Assembly: GCF_033958435.1 (NCBI RefSeq) | Contig: NC_134138.1 | Coordinates: 267,755,798-267,819,797, forward strand | DNA: 64,000 nucleotides | Direction: 5' to 3' | DNA from: Carettochelys insculpta | Lineage: Eukaryota; Chordata; Testudines; Carettochelyidae | In this document: positions 12,726 to 22,915 of the stretch, one piece after another | How positions within the stretch are numbered: position 1 is the first letter of the stretch | Layout of the letters: each line of letters begins with the position of its first letter | Program-made: the position numbers and the translations under genes | The notes under the pieces: generated by a model | What the model was told of the DNA's origin: nothing | Database searches by the model: none | Seen by the model: the letters and a program-made list of their open reading frames with translations, nothing else

Positions 12726-13448
12726 AGAATCATAGCATTCTAGGGCTGGACGGGACCTCAGGATGTCATCTAGTCCAGCTCCCTGCCTAAATCAAGGATC
12801 AACCCTAATTAAATCACCCCAACCATGACCATGTCAAGATGGGACTTAAAAACCTCTGGGGATGGAGATTCCACCACCTCTCTCAGTAACATGTTCCAGT
12901 GCTTCACCACTTTCCTGGTGAAAGTTTTTCTTAATATACAACCTACTCCTCTCCATCTGTAACTTCAGACCATTGCTCCTTGTTCTGCTGTCTGTCACCA
13001 CTGAGAACAGTCTCTCTCCATCCTCTTTACAGTCCCCTTTCAGGAAGTTGAAGGCTGCTACCAAATCATCCCTCAGTCTTCTCTTCTGCAACCTAAGCCC
13101 AAATCTCTCAGCCTCTCCTCATAGATCATGTGCTCCAGCCACCTAATCATTTTTGTTGCCCTCCACTGAAATCTCTCCGATGCATCTACATCCTTTTTGT
13201 ACTGAGGTCCCCGAACTAGATGCGGCCTTACCAGTACCAAGTAGAGGGGAAAAATAACTTCTCTAGATCTACTGGAAATGCTTCTCCTATTGCACACCAA
13301 AATGCCGTTAGCCTTCTTGGCTACAAGGGCACACTGTCGACTCATATCCAGCCTCTTGTCCACTGTAATTCTCATCCCCTTTTCCGCTGCACTGCTACTT
13401 AGCCAGTCAGCCCACAGCCTGTAACAGTGCTTGGGATTCTTCCAGTCT
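12726..13448 (-). mobile_element. CR1 LINE, 5'-truncated, antisense
   Basis: On the minus strand this is the C-terminal end of CR1 ORF2 followed by the 3' UTR and the short tail repeat (plus strand starts 'agaatcatagcattct'). The minus translation contains the CR1 landmarks ALVAKKANGI, SRSREVIFPLY and LVRPHL, then the YEERLRDLGL and RRRLRDDLVAAFNFLKG segments. It is broken by frameshifts. No catalytic YADD motif is included, because the copy is truncated well downstream of the polymerase core. CR1 elements copy by target-primed reverse transcription, and 5' truncation is their normal fate. The 5' break abuts family-X repeat sequence. Confidence 0.9.
13073..13447 (-). pseudogene. CR1 ORF2 C-terminal remnant (reverse transcriptase tail)
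   Basis: The open frame on the minus strand preserves the region after the polymerase core of CR1 ORF2: 'YRLWADWLSSS' (family form LGADWLESS), 'QCALVAKKANGIL', 'SRSREVIFPLYLVLVRPHL' and 'YKKDVDASERFQWRATKMI'. It lacks endonuclease and catalytic reverse-transcriptase motifs. The frame upstream of about 13447 is not CR1 and belongs to the neighbouring repeat, so the longer open frame there is a chance fusion. Confidence 0.85.
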
Positions 13449-13504
13449 CTCTCACAACAGTTTTCCACACCCGAATTAGTGTGGCCAGACACAAACATCC
13501 TGTA

Positions 13505-13725
13505 TCCAAAGGTTATGGTGTGCACATGTTCCTTGTAAGCTGTGTGCTTGTGGGACTGCTCAGGCGAGAGTCCAATGCTGCCCACTTGATTAGCAGAGGA
13601 GTCACTACTAGGTTTGTGTTCCTCCTAGTTGTGCACGGTCACACGTCTCAGTAAAAATATCATTCTGCTCATGGATGGAAAAAATCTGCACGTGGATGAA
13701 AAAGATTAGAGGGAACATTCATTAT
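13505..13725 (-). mobile_element. Unnamed interspersed repeat, family X, copy 3 (minus)
   Basis: The reverse complement follows the same order as 7140-7345 and 22005-22200: 'gttccctctaat', 'tttttccatccatg', 'gcacaactaggaggaacacaa', 'gctaatcaagtgggcagcat', then 'cacacagcttacaaggaac'. Both ends contain GTTCC/GGAAC, consistent with short inverted termini. Confidence 0.5.
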
Positions 13726-13782
13726 GGGCACAACGTGCCACTGACAACAACAGCACAACCATGGAGCCAATCAGCTTCTCAG

Positions 13783-13950
13783 GGCTTGTCTACACTGTGC
13801 ATTAGAGAAGTGTGAATTCTAGTACACACTGACTGGCCTGTGTGTGCTTCTGATGTGCACTAAAAGTGCCCTTGGGCATTCCAGTGTAGTGCGGCTGAAA
13901 ACAGTACTTACAGTCACATGCATTAGAGAACTCTGAATGCATCTCTAATT
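13783..13950 (+). mobile_element. Half MITE, GGCTTGTCTACAC terminus
   Basis: Begins GGCTTGTCTACACTGTG at 13783, a one-base variant of the window's common terminus. No right-hand terminus follows before CR1 sequence begins near 13986, so it is truncated or its right half has decayed. Confidence 0.45.
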
Positions 13951-13985
13951 GGTTGGGATTGCATCAGCCAAGCTGTCATGTCACC

Positions 13986-14545
13986 GATTAAGATTGCAGA
14001 TGACACAAAAATTGGTAGCGTGGGTAGATAATGAAAAGGACAGGTCACTGAGTGAGAGCAATCTAGATTGTTTGGTAACCTGGGCACAAGCAATCAATGT
14101 GCATGCTAAGATGGCTAAATGCAAATAGACACACTGGGGACTAAAGAAAGTCAGCCATACTTATAGGATGGAGGAGTCTGATGTGGGAAGCCATGACTCT
14201 GAAAAAGATCTGGTGGACAATCAGCTGAAGAGGGTCCCCAGTGCGGCACTGTGATCAAAAGAGATAATGTGATCCTGGGATACATAAACAATGGAATCTT
14301 GAGTGGGGGTAGTGAGGTTATTTTACCTCATTACTTGGCACGGATACAACGGCTGCTGGAGTTGATCCAGTTCTGACACCTACCCCACAAGAAGGATGTT
14401 GATAAATCGGAGAGGGTTCAGCGCACAGCTGTGAGAATAATGAAGGGCTTAGAAAACATTCCTGATAGTGGTAGTCTCAAGGAGCTCAGTCTATTCAGCT
14501 TAACACAGAAAAGGTAAAGGGCTGACTGGATGACAATCAGAGGTG
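13986..14545 (+). mobile_element. CR1-type LINE remnant, upstream part
   Basis: Starts in CR1 ORF2-derived sequence ('agattgcagatgacacaaaaattgg', given as landmark pieces 'gcagatgacacaaa' and 'ttggtagcgtgggtaga'). It continues through 'aaagatctggtggacaa', 'gttcagcgcacagctgtgagaataatgaag' (in pieces) and 'ctcaaggagctcagtctattcagc', the usual order of CR1 C-terminal coding DNA. No open frame survives. It is separated from its 3' end at 14995 by about 450 bp of C-rich sequence. Confidence 0.75.
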
Positions 14546-14994
14546 ACTAGTGAAGAGGGGTAGGAGAGTCACCAGCTATTTGACCAGCCTGGGGAAGGGC
14601 TGGGACAACCCCCCCACATCCACGCAGACTCTGCCTCTTCCTGCCCCTCTTAGTTTTGCCCTACCCTCTCCCCACCTCTTCCCTGCCCTTGCTCCACTCC
14701 CAGCCTGTGCCCTCCCCTGAGCAATGGACCCCCAGTTTGTTCTGCTTTCCCAGCCATGTCCTGTGGCTTCCCACCAGTGAGTGTGGGGGAAAGTTCTATC
14801 CCCAGCCTCTGAGTAATGTGGCTGGAGGAGTGTGGCAAGCTGGGGCCATTGCTCTGCTGCTGCTGGTGAGGGGAGGGGTGGACCCCTACTGTTGGCACCA
14901 GCCCCCTACTATTCCCCCACCCCCACCACTAGCCTTGTCCCTCCCACCGATGGCTTTTTGAGTGGCACAGGACCTCTCATGCCCTCCGACACAC
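14546..14994. other. C-rich segment splitting a CR1 copy
   Basis: A C/T-rich and CCC-rich stretch lying between two colinear parts of one CR1. It looks like an insertion or local expansion, but I found no terminal repeats or target duplication. The open frames on both strands are low-complexity and proline or serine rich, as expected from composition. Confidence 0.45.
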
Positions 14995-15352
14995 TGCCTA
15001 TGATCACAGTCTATAAATACCTCCCTGGGAAGAATATTTAATAATGGGCTCAACAGTCCAGTGGAGAAAGCTCTAAAGTGAGCCAATGGCTGCAAGTGGA
15101 AGCCAGCCAAATTCAGCCTAGAAATAAGGCTTACACACCTATCCATGAGAGTAATTAACCACGGGAACAATTTACCAACGGAAGAGGTGGAGTCTTCATC
15201 TCTAAGAATTTTGACATCAAGGGTGGATGGTTATCTAACATGTCTGTTCTTGGAACAATTTTGGTGAAGTTCTATGGCCTGTGCTGCACAGATGCTCAGT
15301 TTAGGTGACCACAATGGTCCCTTCTGGCCTGAGAAACAAGGAATCTATGAAG
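14995..15352 (+). mobile_element. CR1-type LINE 3' end
   Basis: Contains the CR1 3' order: 'cagtctataaatacctccc', 'agcctagaaataaggct', 'aaccacgggaacaattta', 'tcaagggtggatgg', 'tggtcccttctggcctgag' and the terminal 'ggaatctatgaa', a diverged ATTCTATGA tail. It is the downstream part of the copy beginning at 13986. Confidence 0.75.
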
Positions 15353-16975
15353 TCAGAGGCAAAAGGCAGTGGGTGAGCTTAGCAGCATTGGAACGGGGTG
15401 GCTGTGTGGTGGCAGGTCACTCACTTTGCCAGTGCGCTACAGACTCACAAAAATGGTCCCTACTGTCTTCTCTAGCCTTCCCCAGCTTTAAAATAGAAAT
15501 GCCCATAAACAGTGGCTTGATGCCTACACTCTGAAGTGCCTAGAGGCTCACACTTATAGGACTTTGGTCTCCAGTGCTTGTATTTTCATCACATTAAAAA
15601 TACTGGGAGTAGAGCAATACATACCTACTCTGCAGAAGCTGATGGGACATCTAGCTTCATGGAGCAGCAGCAACTGGATTTGAGATTGTAGGACATGAGG
15701 CGGATGTGTCAGCTTTTGGGTGTGGTAGAGTACAAGGTGAAACCTCCTCCCTCACCTTGCAGTTCTCTGCAGAGAGGGCACACTCCTGAAATCATCTTTC
15801 CAGAAAAAAAACTCTAAAATCCTCCAGAAAGTCTCTGTTAACATATGTCTCGGCTTTGACTTCGCATCACACTAGTTCTGCTTAGGCTCATAGAAACCTT
15901 GTCATGCCACCCCTGCATTAAATGAGTTTGCTGTGGTTACCTCCAACGCAGTGGGCTATGATCAGAGGATTCTAGCATATGGTTTCCTCAAGTAATCAGC
16001 CACCCTACACTATAGCATATTCCAGTTTGAAGTATTATTCCTTGTACATTATCTTTACTTATCCCGAGTGCCCAGGCAGGAAGGGGGCAGAACTAGAGCC
16101 CAGGGTGCTCTGTTGATCCCTGGCTAGCAGAATGGTCTATGGGAGAGCGGTCTATCCAGAATAGCAGCAAACTTGAAGTTTGCTCTAATATGAGCATGGG
16201 GCAAGTTTCTTCTGGCCCAGTGTTGGAATAATGAGGACTAATGAGCTACCTTTGCTTCCCTTCAATGCCGAGTGGTGGTGCCAAGTCAGTGCACAGTCCA
16301 GGTTGGGACTGAGCCCACTTGTTGTTTTTTATAAGAAGTAATATGTCAACCCAAGAACAGCTGCAGCCGCCAGGCAGTGAAGCATTTCAACTAGCATGAA
16401 GTCAGCAAACCCAACTCAACAGCTTGTTCTAAGTGTTTGGTTTCTCAGCCACTTTGGTATCACTCAGAGGCATGAAAGCTGTTTGGTATCTCATCTGCCT
16501 GTCATCTGGTCGGAATTGGGGTGTCAGAGCTGATGGCCTGGAAACTTTGGAAAGTTTTTCAGCGCACTGATAAGCAGCAGCAAGCATTTGCAGTATTACA
16601 CATTCTGGAACCTCAATCTTATCAGCAGCACTTAGGTTGCATTCTGTATACACACTTCAGGCCAGACAGCTGGAGCACTAAACTGAGCTATGTGGATAAT
16701 GCTGAGGGCTGTTTTTTTTTTTTTTTAAATTTGTTGTGGGTTTTTTTTGTCCTGGTACAACAGAGGATGATCCTGAAGCTTAGCGCTCAGAGCACCAGTT
16801 AGGGCCATCTATGCAGGGCCATCTGACACAGAGTCTACCAGCAACAGGCTCCTTCCGAGCTTTTGGCCTCCCCATATGTGTCAGAGGGTGAGTGGATAAA
16901 ATGGGGATTGTCCATTCAGCCAGATGGTGCTCAGGGCTGGTTGCTGTGACTCCACTGGGACAAGGCCCTGAGATG
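15353..16975. other. Nothing recognised; one T-rich tract
   Basis: No gene seen. A T16 run followed by a second T8 run lies at about 16711-16750. Confidence 0.4.
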
Positions 16976-17385
16976 AGGATGAAGAATGTGCTGGAGCCAA
17001 GGGGCTGGGCCCTGCAGCAGAACTAACGACTGCCCCGCATTATCTAGGAGGGGAAGTGGCCTGGGCAGTCAGCTGCCCCTGAAGCGGGAACTGAGCTATA
17101 ATGCCCCAATAGAATAGCTGGGGCCAGAGAGGCCCCCAAGGGGGCCACCACCTTGCCTCCAGGGAAGGTGCCCGAGGCACAGCTTTGTTCCAAAGCAGGG
17201 ACACACACACATTACAGAAGGCCTTGTTGGACTTTTATCCCGCAAGGGGTTTGCTTCATTTTATTTCACACACAGACTGTGTGTGTCTCAGTCAGAGGGG
17301 TGAGTCACTGAAGAGCTACCAGAGAGTGAGAGAGAGAGAGTGTACAGACACACACAATCAGCCAGGGGGCGCTCAGGAAACATGA
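16976..17385 (+). mobile_element. Degenerate repeat, possibly LTR-retroelement leader (copy 2)
   Basis: Shares block order with 1100-1965, especially 17205-17380 against 1755-1930 ('acattacagaaggc', 'aggggtttg', 'gactgtgtgtg', 'gagtcactgaag', 'ccagggggcgctc'). An (AG)n run sits at 17323-17340. No retroviral reading frame is present. Confidence 0.4.
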
Positions 17386-17924
17386 CTGAACCCCCTTACA
17401 CCAATTCACAAAGTAGCCTGGAAAAATATGTAATTTCAGGATTGCCACCCCTAAAGGTCAAATCTCATGTGGTGCCCCCACTACCCCCTCCGCCTTCAAA
17501 ACCCCACAGTTGGTCTAAAATATTTCAAATAAGAATGAAGTGGGTTTTTGGTCGAACATCCGTGCTTAACCCACAGTGTGCAGGTTAAGGATAGGCTGAA
17601 AAGCCAATCTAAGTGCATACAAGATAGGCCCACAAATATGCAACCACCCATTTTCCCCTTCTGGCCACAGAGCTCCCTGGTTGTCAGCTCAGTGTGGGTA
17701 GGCATCTGCAGCAAACCCATTAAAACCCTGCCTCCCCGTTAACTTAACAGTTTGATTGTTCACTGAAAGAGAACCCGACCAATGTGAACTCATTCTGGAA
17801 GCACAAGGAAAAAAAACTGCCAAGTATATGTGAAGTGTGTGCTTGAGAGAGAGAGAAAGATACAATGCATATAACTGAATTCCCCTCTTCCCCTCCTTTG
17901 TATGTCACTTATTTTCTTGCACTA
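17386..17924. other. Nothing recognised
   Basis: About 540 bp without a recognisable feature. Confidence 0.35.
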
Positions 17925-18010
17925 TAATCTTTAAGGCAGGGACAGTGTCTTCTGATGCCTTTATGTCATGCCTAGCACAATGGGGCCCTGGCCCTAACTG
18001 GGATTTCTAA
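17925..18010 (+). mobile_element. SINE 3' tail (MIR-like)
   Basis: The landmarks 'ggcagggacagtgtct', 'gcctagcacaatggggccct' and 'ctaactgggatttcta' recur in the MIR-like copy at 20735-20950 ('acttaacacaatggggccct'). The SINE head is not recognisable here. Confidence 0.5.
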
Positions 18011-18089
18011 CTGTTAATAATGAACATTTATTACAGCAACAGTTGTTTGCATTACAGTAAGGGCTCAGAGTACACGAACGTGATGTTTC

Positions 18090-18760
18090 TATGATGAGGT
18101 TACTGGATCTCTTGCCTTCAGTCATGCTTTTGATACAGTCTCTTACAACATTCTTGCCCATAAGTAAAGGAACTATGGATTAGATACATGGACTATAAGA
18201 TGGATAGACTGCTGGCTTGATGGTCAGGCCCAACGGTAGTGCTTAATGGGTCAATATCTGGATGGCGGTCGGTTTCAAGCAGAGTGCCCCAAGGCTCAGT
18301 TCTTAGGCCGGTGTTGTTCAACATCTTTATGAATGACCTGGATGAGGAACTGGATTGCACCCTCAGAAGTTTATGGATGACACCAAGCTAGGGGGAGAGG
18401 GAGATATATTTGAGGGTAGAGATAGGATCCAGAGTGACCTGGATAAATTGGAGGATTGGGCCAAAAGAAATCTGAAGTAGTTCAACAAATGGAAGTGTAG
18501 AGTCCTGCACTTGGGATAGAAGAATCCCAAGCATTGTTATAGGCTGGGGACCAACTGGCTAAACAGCAGTACACTGAAAAGGGACCTAGGGGTTATGGTG
18601 GATGAAAGGCTGGATATGTGTCAACAGTGTGCTCTTGTAGCCAAGAAGGCCAATGGCATATTGGGGCACATTAGGAGGAACATTTTGAGCAGATCTACAG
18701 AGGTTTTTGTTTCCCTCTATTCAGCACTCATGAGGCCACATCTGGAGTATTGTGTCAATT
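18090..18760 (+). mobile_element. CR1 LINE ORF2 fragment
   Basis: Plus-strand CR1 sequence covering the reverse-transcriptase core to the post-core region. The order is the FDSV-like start, the 'QGSVLGPVLFN' block ('ccccaaggctcagttcttagg' in pieces), 'ctttatgaatgacctgga' (FMNDLDE) and 'atggatgacaccaagcta' (the YADD/FADD region, here read as MDDTKL, so a catalytic position is altered). It then continues to 'gtagccaagaaggccaatgg' and 'aggccacatctggagtattg'. Several frameshifts. The copy ends abruptly at 18760, where an inverted duplication begins. Confidence 0.85.
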
Positions 18761-18763
18761 GAC

Positions 18764-19071
18764 TATTTGCATATTCGAGAAGCCTCCTTTGCATCAAGCT
18801 GCTGGCACTAAGGTTCAGTGTAGATGCAGCCCTAGGGAATGAGAAGCTATTAGAAATCTCATGGTTTGATTTTAAAATCACTCAACTCCATGGTTAGTGT
18901 TCCTGCAGTGAGACAGCCCAGCCCTGATGCAGGAACACTAACCATGGAGTTGAGTGATTTTAAAATCAAACCGTGAGATTTCTAATAGCTTCTCATTCCC
19001 TAGGGCTGCATCTACACTGAACCTTAGTGCCAGCAGCTTGATGCAAAGGAGGATTCTCGAATATGCAAATA
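18764..19071. repeat. Inverted duplication, two 144-bp arms
   Basis: The left arm 18764-18907 is the reverse complement of the right arm 18928-19071, with only a few mismatches by eye, around a 20-bp spacer. The arms include the terminal part of a GGCTGCATCTACAC element plus 76 bp of flanking DNA beyond its terminus, so the palindrome is larger than the transposon end. It starts exactly where the CR1 copy breaks off. Confidence 0.9.
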
Positions 19072-19421
19072 TTCAATATTTGCATATTTATGTGACTAAT
19101 TTGCATATTCAATTGAGATTGCCCTGCTGGCAGAAAACAAGCAGTGTAAGATGTGGCTCTGCCAGCAAAACCCCTCATTGTTGGCAGCCGCTTATCCCTG
19201 ATTTTTTCCAGGCATAAGAGGCTTCTGACAAAGGGGGTTTTTGCTGGAAAAAACCACATCTACACTGCTTGTTTTTAACTGGCAGCAGTCTCTGCCAGCA
19301 GGGTGATCTCACATGAATAAACAAATTAGCCACCCAGATATGCAAATGAGCATCTATTTGCATTTTCGAGAGCCTTACTTTGTGTCAAGCTGCTGGCACC
19401 ATGGCTCAATGTAGAGCAGCC
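19004..19421. mobile_element. 418-bp MITE with GGCTGCATCTACAC terminus
   Basis: The left end GGCTGCATCTACACTGAACC (19004-19023) and the right end '...caccatggctcaatgtagagcagcc' pair as inverted repeats over about 45 bp, including 'cagcagcttgatgcaaagga' against 'tttgtgtcaagctgctg'. Flanks TAG and TAA fit a 3-bp target duplication with one change. Subterminal ATGCAAAT and 'atatgcaaatgag' blocks recur. Non-coding. Confidence 0.7.
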
Positions 19422-19675
19422 TAAGGGTTTATATTTTCCATTGTAGCATTTGTTTAGACTGCAAAGAGGGATGGGTGCATTTCCTCAGAAGTTCCCACCA
19501 AAAAACACCAATATACTAAAAAGACTCATTGCTCTCTTCCAGAGTTAGATCAAACCAAAATGAAAGTGGCAGCTCATGCCCCTCAGAGGCTGCCCACTGT
19601 TTGGCTTTCCTGAAGCTTTCATTATGTTTTCAAAAGAGCCAGACTACATACCAGATACACCCATGTACTTTAATA
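19422..19675. other. Nothing recognised
   Basis: About 250 bp with no recognised feature. Confidence 0.35.
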
Positions 19676-20345
19676 CTTTGAAATTGGAGTCATTGTGGAT
19701 AGTTCTCTGAAAACATCTGCTCAGTGTACAGCAGCAGTAAAAAAATCCAAACAGAATGTTAGGAATCATTAAGCCACAGATAGAGAATAAGACAGAGAAT
19801 ATCGTAATGCCTCTATATAAAGCTATGGTGCACCCACATCTTCAATACTGTGTGGAAAAGAGATGACTAAGGGAGTTATGATAGAGGTCTATAACATCAT
19901 GACTGACATGGAAAAAAGTGAATAAAGAAGAATTATTTACACTTCCCATAATATAAGAACTAGGGGTCAACAAATTAAATTAATAGGTAGAATGTTTAAA
20001 ACAATAACAACAGAAGAAGTAACTCTTCATACAACACACAGTCAACCTGTGGAACTTCTTGCCAGAGACTGTTGTGAAGTCCAAGACTATAACAGCGCTC
20101 AAAAAAGAGCTGGACAAATTCACGGAGGTTAGGTCCATAAGTGGCCATTAGCCATGATAGGCAGAAATGGTGTCCTTAGCTCCTGTTTGTCAGAAGGCAG
20201 GAACGGGCGACAAGAGGATGGATCACTTGATGATTACCTGATCTGTCCATTCTTTCTGTGGCACTTGGTACTGGCCACAGTCAGAAGACAGAATGCTGGG
20301 CTAGAGGGACCTTTGGTCTGAACCAGTATGGCTGTTCTTATGTAC
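19676..20345 (+). mobile_element. CR1-type LINE 3' end with internal deletion
   Basis: Begins in ORF2 C-terminal sequence ('ggagtcattgtggatagttc', 'gcagcagtaaaaaaatcc', 'aatgttaggaatcatta'). It continues to 'cttcaatactgtgtggaaaa' and then jumps to 'gggagttatgatagaggtct', skipping material present in the copy at 21030. The 3' end reads 'gggctagagggacctttgg', 'aaccagtatggctgttctta', a CR1 3' end of the TATGTTCTTA subtype. Confidence 0.85.
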
Positions 20346-20734
20346 TGCCAACTCCTAATCAAGAGCCTTGGTTTACGCCCTGGGGAGGCATGTTCAAAGT
20401 CCTTAGTGTACCAAGCTAATGAAGATCTCTCACTTTAACACTCAGTTATTCAATACAGGAACTCCAAATTAATGGATTTTTTTCTCCACTCAGCTGCTTT
20501 TTAACAGTGTCTAAGCCATTATCGGCTGATGACTTCTTGCTCCTAAGGCTGTACACAGGATGCTGTGAGTGAGGCGTTCTCTGAGAATGTTGGCATCATC
20601 TTCCTTCCTGGTCTGCCATTAACATTTAAGCATGTGCCTTTCCTGTAACTGGAACCTGTTTGGAGTCGGCTGTAGTGATGCTGATTTTTAATTAAAAAAA
20701 AATACCAGCATCCTGGGAGGAAGAGGGGTCTGCT
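20346..20734. other. Nothing recognised
   Basis: About 390 bp between CR1 and MIR-like SINE, no feature seen apart from a short A run near 20693. Confidence 0.35.
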
Positions 20735-20950
20735 GGTTAAGGCAGTGAAATGAGCCTCCAGAGATCTGGATTCCATTCCAGCTCTGTCACAGCGACCTTG
20801 GCAAGTCACTTGATCGCTCTGTGCCTTAGATCTATAAAATGAGGTTACACTTCCCTTTGTTAATCTCTTTTGTTCAGTCTGGAATCATTCTGAGTCAGAG
20901 TCTTACTGTCTGTGCGCATAACACTTAACACAATGGGGCCCTCTAAGCAC
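20735..20950 (+). mobile_element. MIR-like CORE-SINE
   Basis: Landmarks in MIR order: 'gttaaggcagtgaaatgag', 'gatctggattccattccagc', 'cttggcaagtcacttgatc', 'ctctgtgcctta', 'tataaaatgagg', and a tail 'aacacaatggggccct'. MIRs are ancient tRNA-derived SINEs; this copy is diverged but nearly full length. Confidence 0.75.
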
Positions 20951-21029
20951 CATTAATACAGACACTTGCTTCAGTAATTTTTGGGATCATTTTATCTTTA
21001 TGCAGTGAGCACTGCAAAACAGCTTGTTT

Positions 21030-21695
21030 CCAGTATATAAACCCATGATACTCCCCCATCTTGAATATTGCAGGCAGATGTCATCTCCTCACCTCAAAAA
21101 AGATATATTGGCATTGGAAAAGGTTCAGAAAAGGACAACGGAACTGATAAGGGGTTTGGAACAGGTGCCATATGAAGAAAGATGACCAAGACTGGGACTT
21201 TTCAGTTTAGAAAAGAGGAGACTAAGTGGGGAGATGATAAAGGTCTATAAAGTCATGATTAGTATTGGGAAAGTGAATAAGGAAAAATTATTTACTTGTT
21301 TCTGTAACAGAAGAACTAGGGATCACCAAATAAAATCAATAGGTAGCCGGTTTAAAACAAGCAAAAGGAAGTTTTCTTCACACTGTGCACAGTCAACCTG
21401 TGGAACTCCTTGCCAGAGGATGTTGTGAAGACCAGGACTTTATCAGCGTTCAGAAAGAACTAGATACATTCATGGAGGTTAGGTACATCAATACTTGTTA
21501 GACAGGATGGGTAGGAATGGTGACCCTAGCCTCCATTTGTCAGAGGCTAGAAATGGATGACAGGAGGGGGATCGCTTAATGGTTACCTTTTCTGTTCACT
21601 TCCTCTGGGGCATCTGACATTGACCACTGTTTGAAGACAGGAGAAAGGGCTAGATGGATGTTTGGTGTAACCCACTGTGGCCCTTCTTATATTCT
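21030..21695 (+). mobile_element. CR1-type LINE 3' end
   Basis: Same subtype as 19676-20345 and 46155-47955. It runs from 'catcttgaatattgcaggca' through 'aaaagaggagactaagtggg', 'aactccttgccagaggatg' and 'gggctagatggatgtttgg' to 'tggcccttcttatattctta'. The short open frame at 21234-21428 is a remnant or 3' UTR passage, not a gene. Confidence 0.85.
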
Positions 21696-22004
21696 TACAT
21701 AGCTTGTTCTCTCTGAAAAGGAGCAGAATTCTTGTTTCCTTAAGAAAGAAACCAGCTCTGGGCCAGATGGCTGCCTCTGATTAGCAAGTCTTTGGGAGGA
21801 ACTGCATGGAAAAAAACAGCTGACCACCTTTGCAAGGTAGAACTTAAAGTTTTCCCTAACACAGAGCCAGTATTTTAGATTTAAGGCCATCAGAACTCAT
21901 TCTGGTAATCAACAGGTTAGCCACAGAGCTGGGAATAGATCTCCCACTTCTCAAGCAAGGACCACCTGCATTAGATCACACAACCCCACTTTCAGTTTGG
22001 AGAG
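21696..22004. other. Nothing recognised
   Basis: About 310 bp with no recognised feature. Confidence 0.35.
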
Positions 22005-22200
22005 GAGGGTTCCCAACAAAGCTTCCTTTAAATTCTTTCCTTCCACGCGCAGAATACATTTTGTTATGTGCATGCAGACGTGTGGATTTGCACCACTGGT
22101 AGAAACACGTGTTGCTGGCTGTGGGTGCTTTGCTAATCAGCTGGGTGGCATTTGCAATCTTTCCTGGGTGGCTGCCCAATCACACAGCTTACAGGGAACT
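22005..22200 (+). mobile_element. Unnamed interspersed repeat, family X, copy 2
   Basis: Colinear with 7140-7345: 'ttttgttatgtgcatgca', 'ttgcaccactggtagaaaca', 'gctaatcagctgggtggcat', 'ctgcccaatcacacagctta', then 'cagggaac'. Confidence 0.5.
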
Positions 22201-22745
22201 CCCCACCCCTGGGTCCCAGACAAAGGGTCTGTAGACATAGCTGTTCCTCTGGGGCTCCCCTCTCTCTGGCAGTATTACTTCAACAGGTGCAATGTCACCA
22301 TAGTACTGACTAGAAGCAAAAGGGCCCAAGGGAGAGCATATTATTATATGTGCCAAGATACCCACTCAGATAGCTGTGGACTTTCCTGAGGGTGGTGCTG
22401 CCTCCTCATGCCCTTGCCCAGATTTGGCACAACACCTCTTACGCACAATCCTAGCAGTGAGCATCTACAGTGCTGCTGAAGGGAAAGATCTCTGCTAGAG
22501 GAGATCCCCTCCATATCTGCACACGGAAGAGAATGCTCTGGGCCTCTCTCTGGAAGTTCCCACCTGTCTGAGGCAACAGCTACACAACTGTGGAAGATTG
22601 ACCCCCTCAAGACTGATCTTCTGGGGTTTGATTTCACGCATGTGCAAAACGACACTCTCAGGGATCAAATTTGAAGGGAGTAATGTTGAAGTCAAAACAA
22701 GAGGTGAGGAATAAGGAAGGTCAAAGTGAATAATGCTCCTGTCAG
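22201..22745. other. Nothing recognised
   Basis: About 545 bp. Overlapping open frames on the minus strand (22344-22695) show no domain signature. Confidence 0.35.
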
Positions 22746-22865
22746 CTTACCCCCTGTGTAGACAGAAATGGAAGTCGACCACAGATACATCGATATTAGC
22801 TACGCAATTTGCATAGCTAAAATGTGTACCTTTGGTCAACTTCTATGTCTAGTGTAGATATAGCC
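22746..22865. mobile_element. Short MITE, GGCTATATCTACAC terminus
   Basis: The right end 'tagtgtagatatagcc' matches the common terminus. The left end 'gtgtagacagaaatggaagtcgacc' pairs with 'ggtcaacttctatgtctag'. Interior 'gctacgcaatttgcatagc' is itself palindromic. About 120 bp. Confidence 0.55.
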
Positions 22866-22915
22866 CAAGTTCTCATATTGGCGAGCTAAGAGTGCAAGTT
22901 TACTCCATGAATCAG

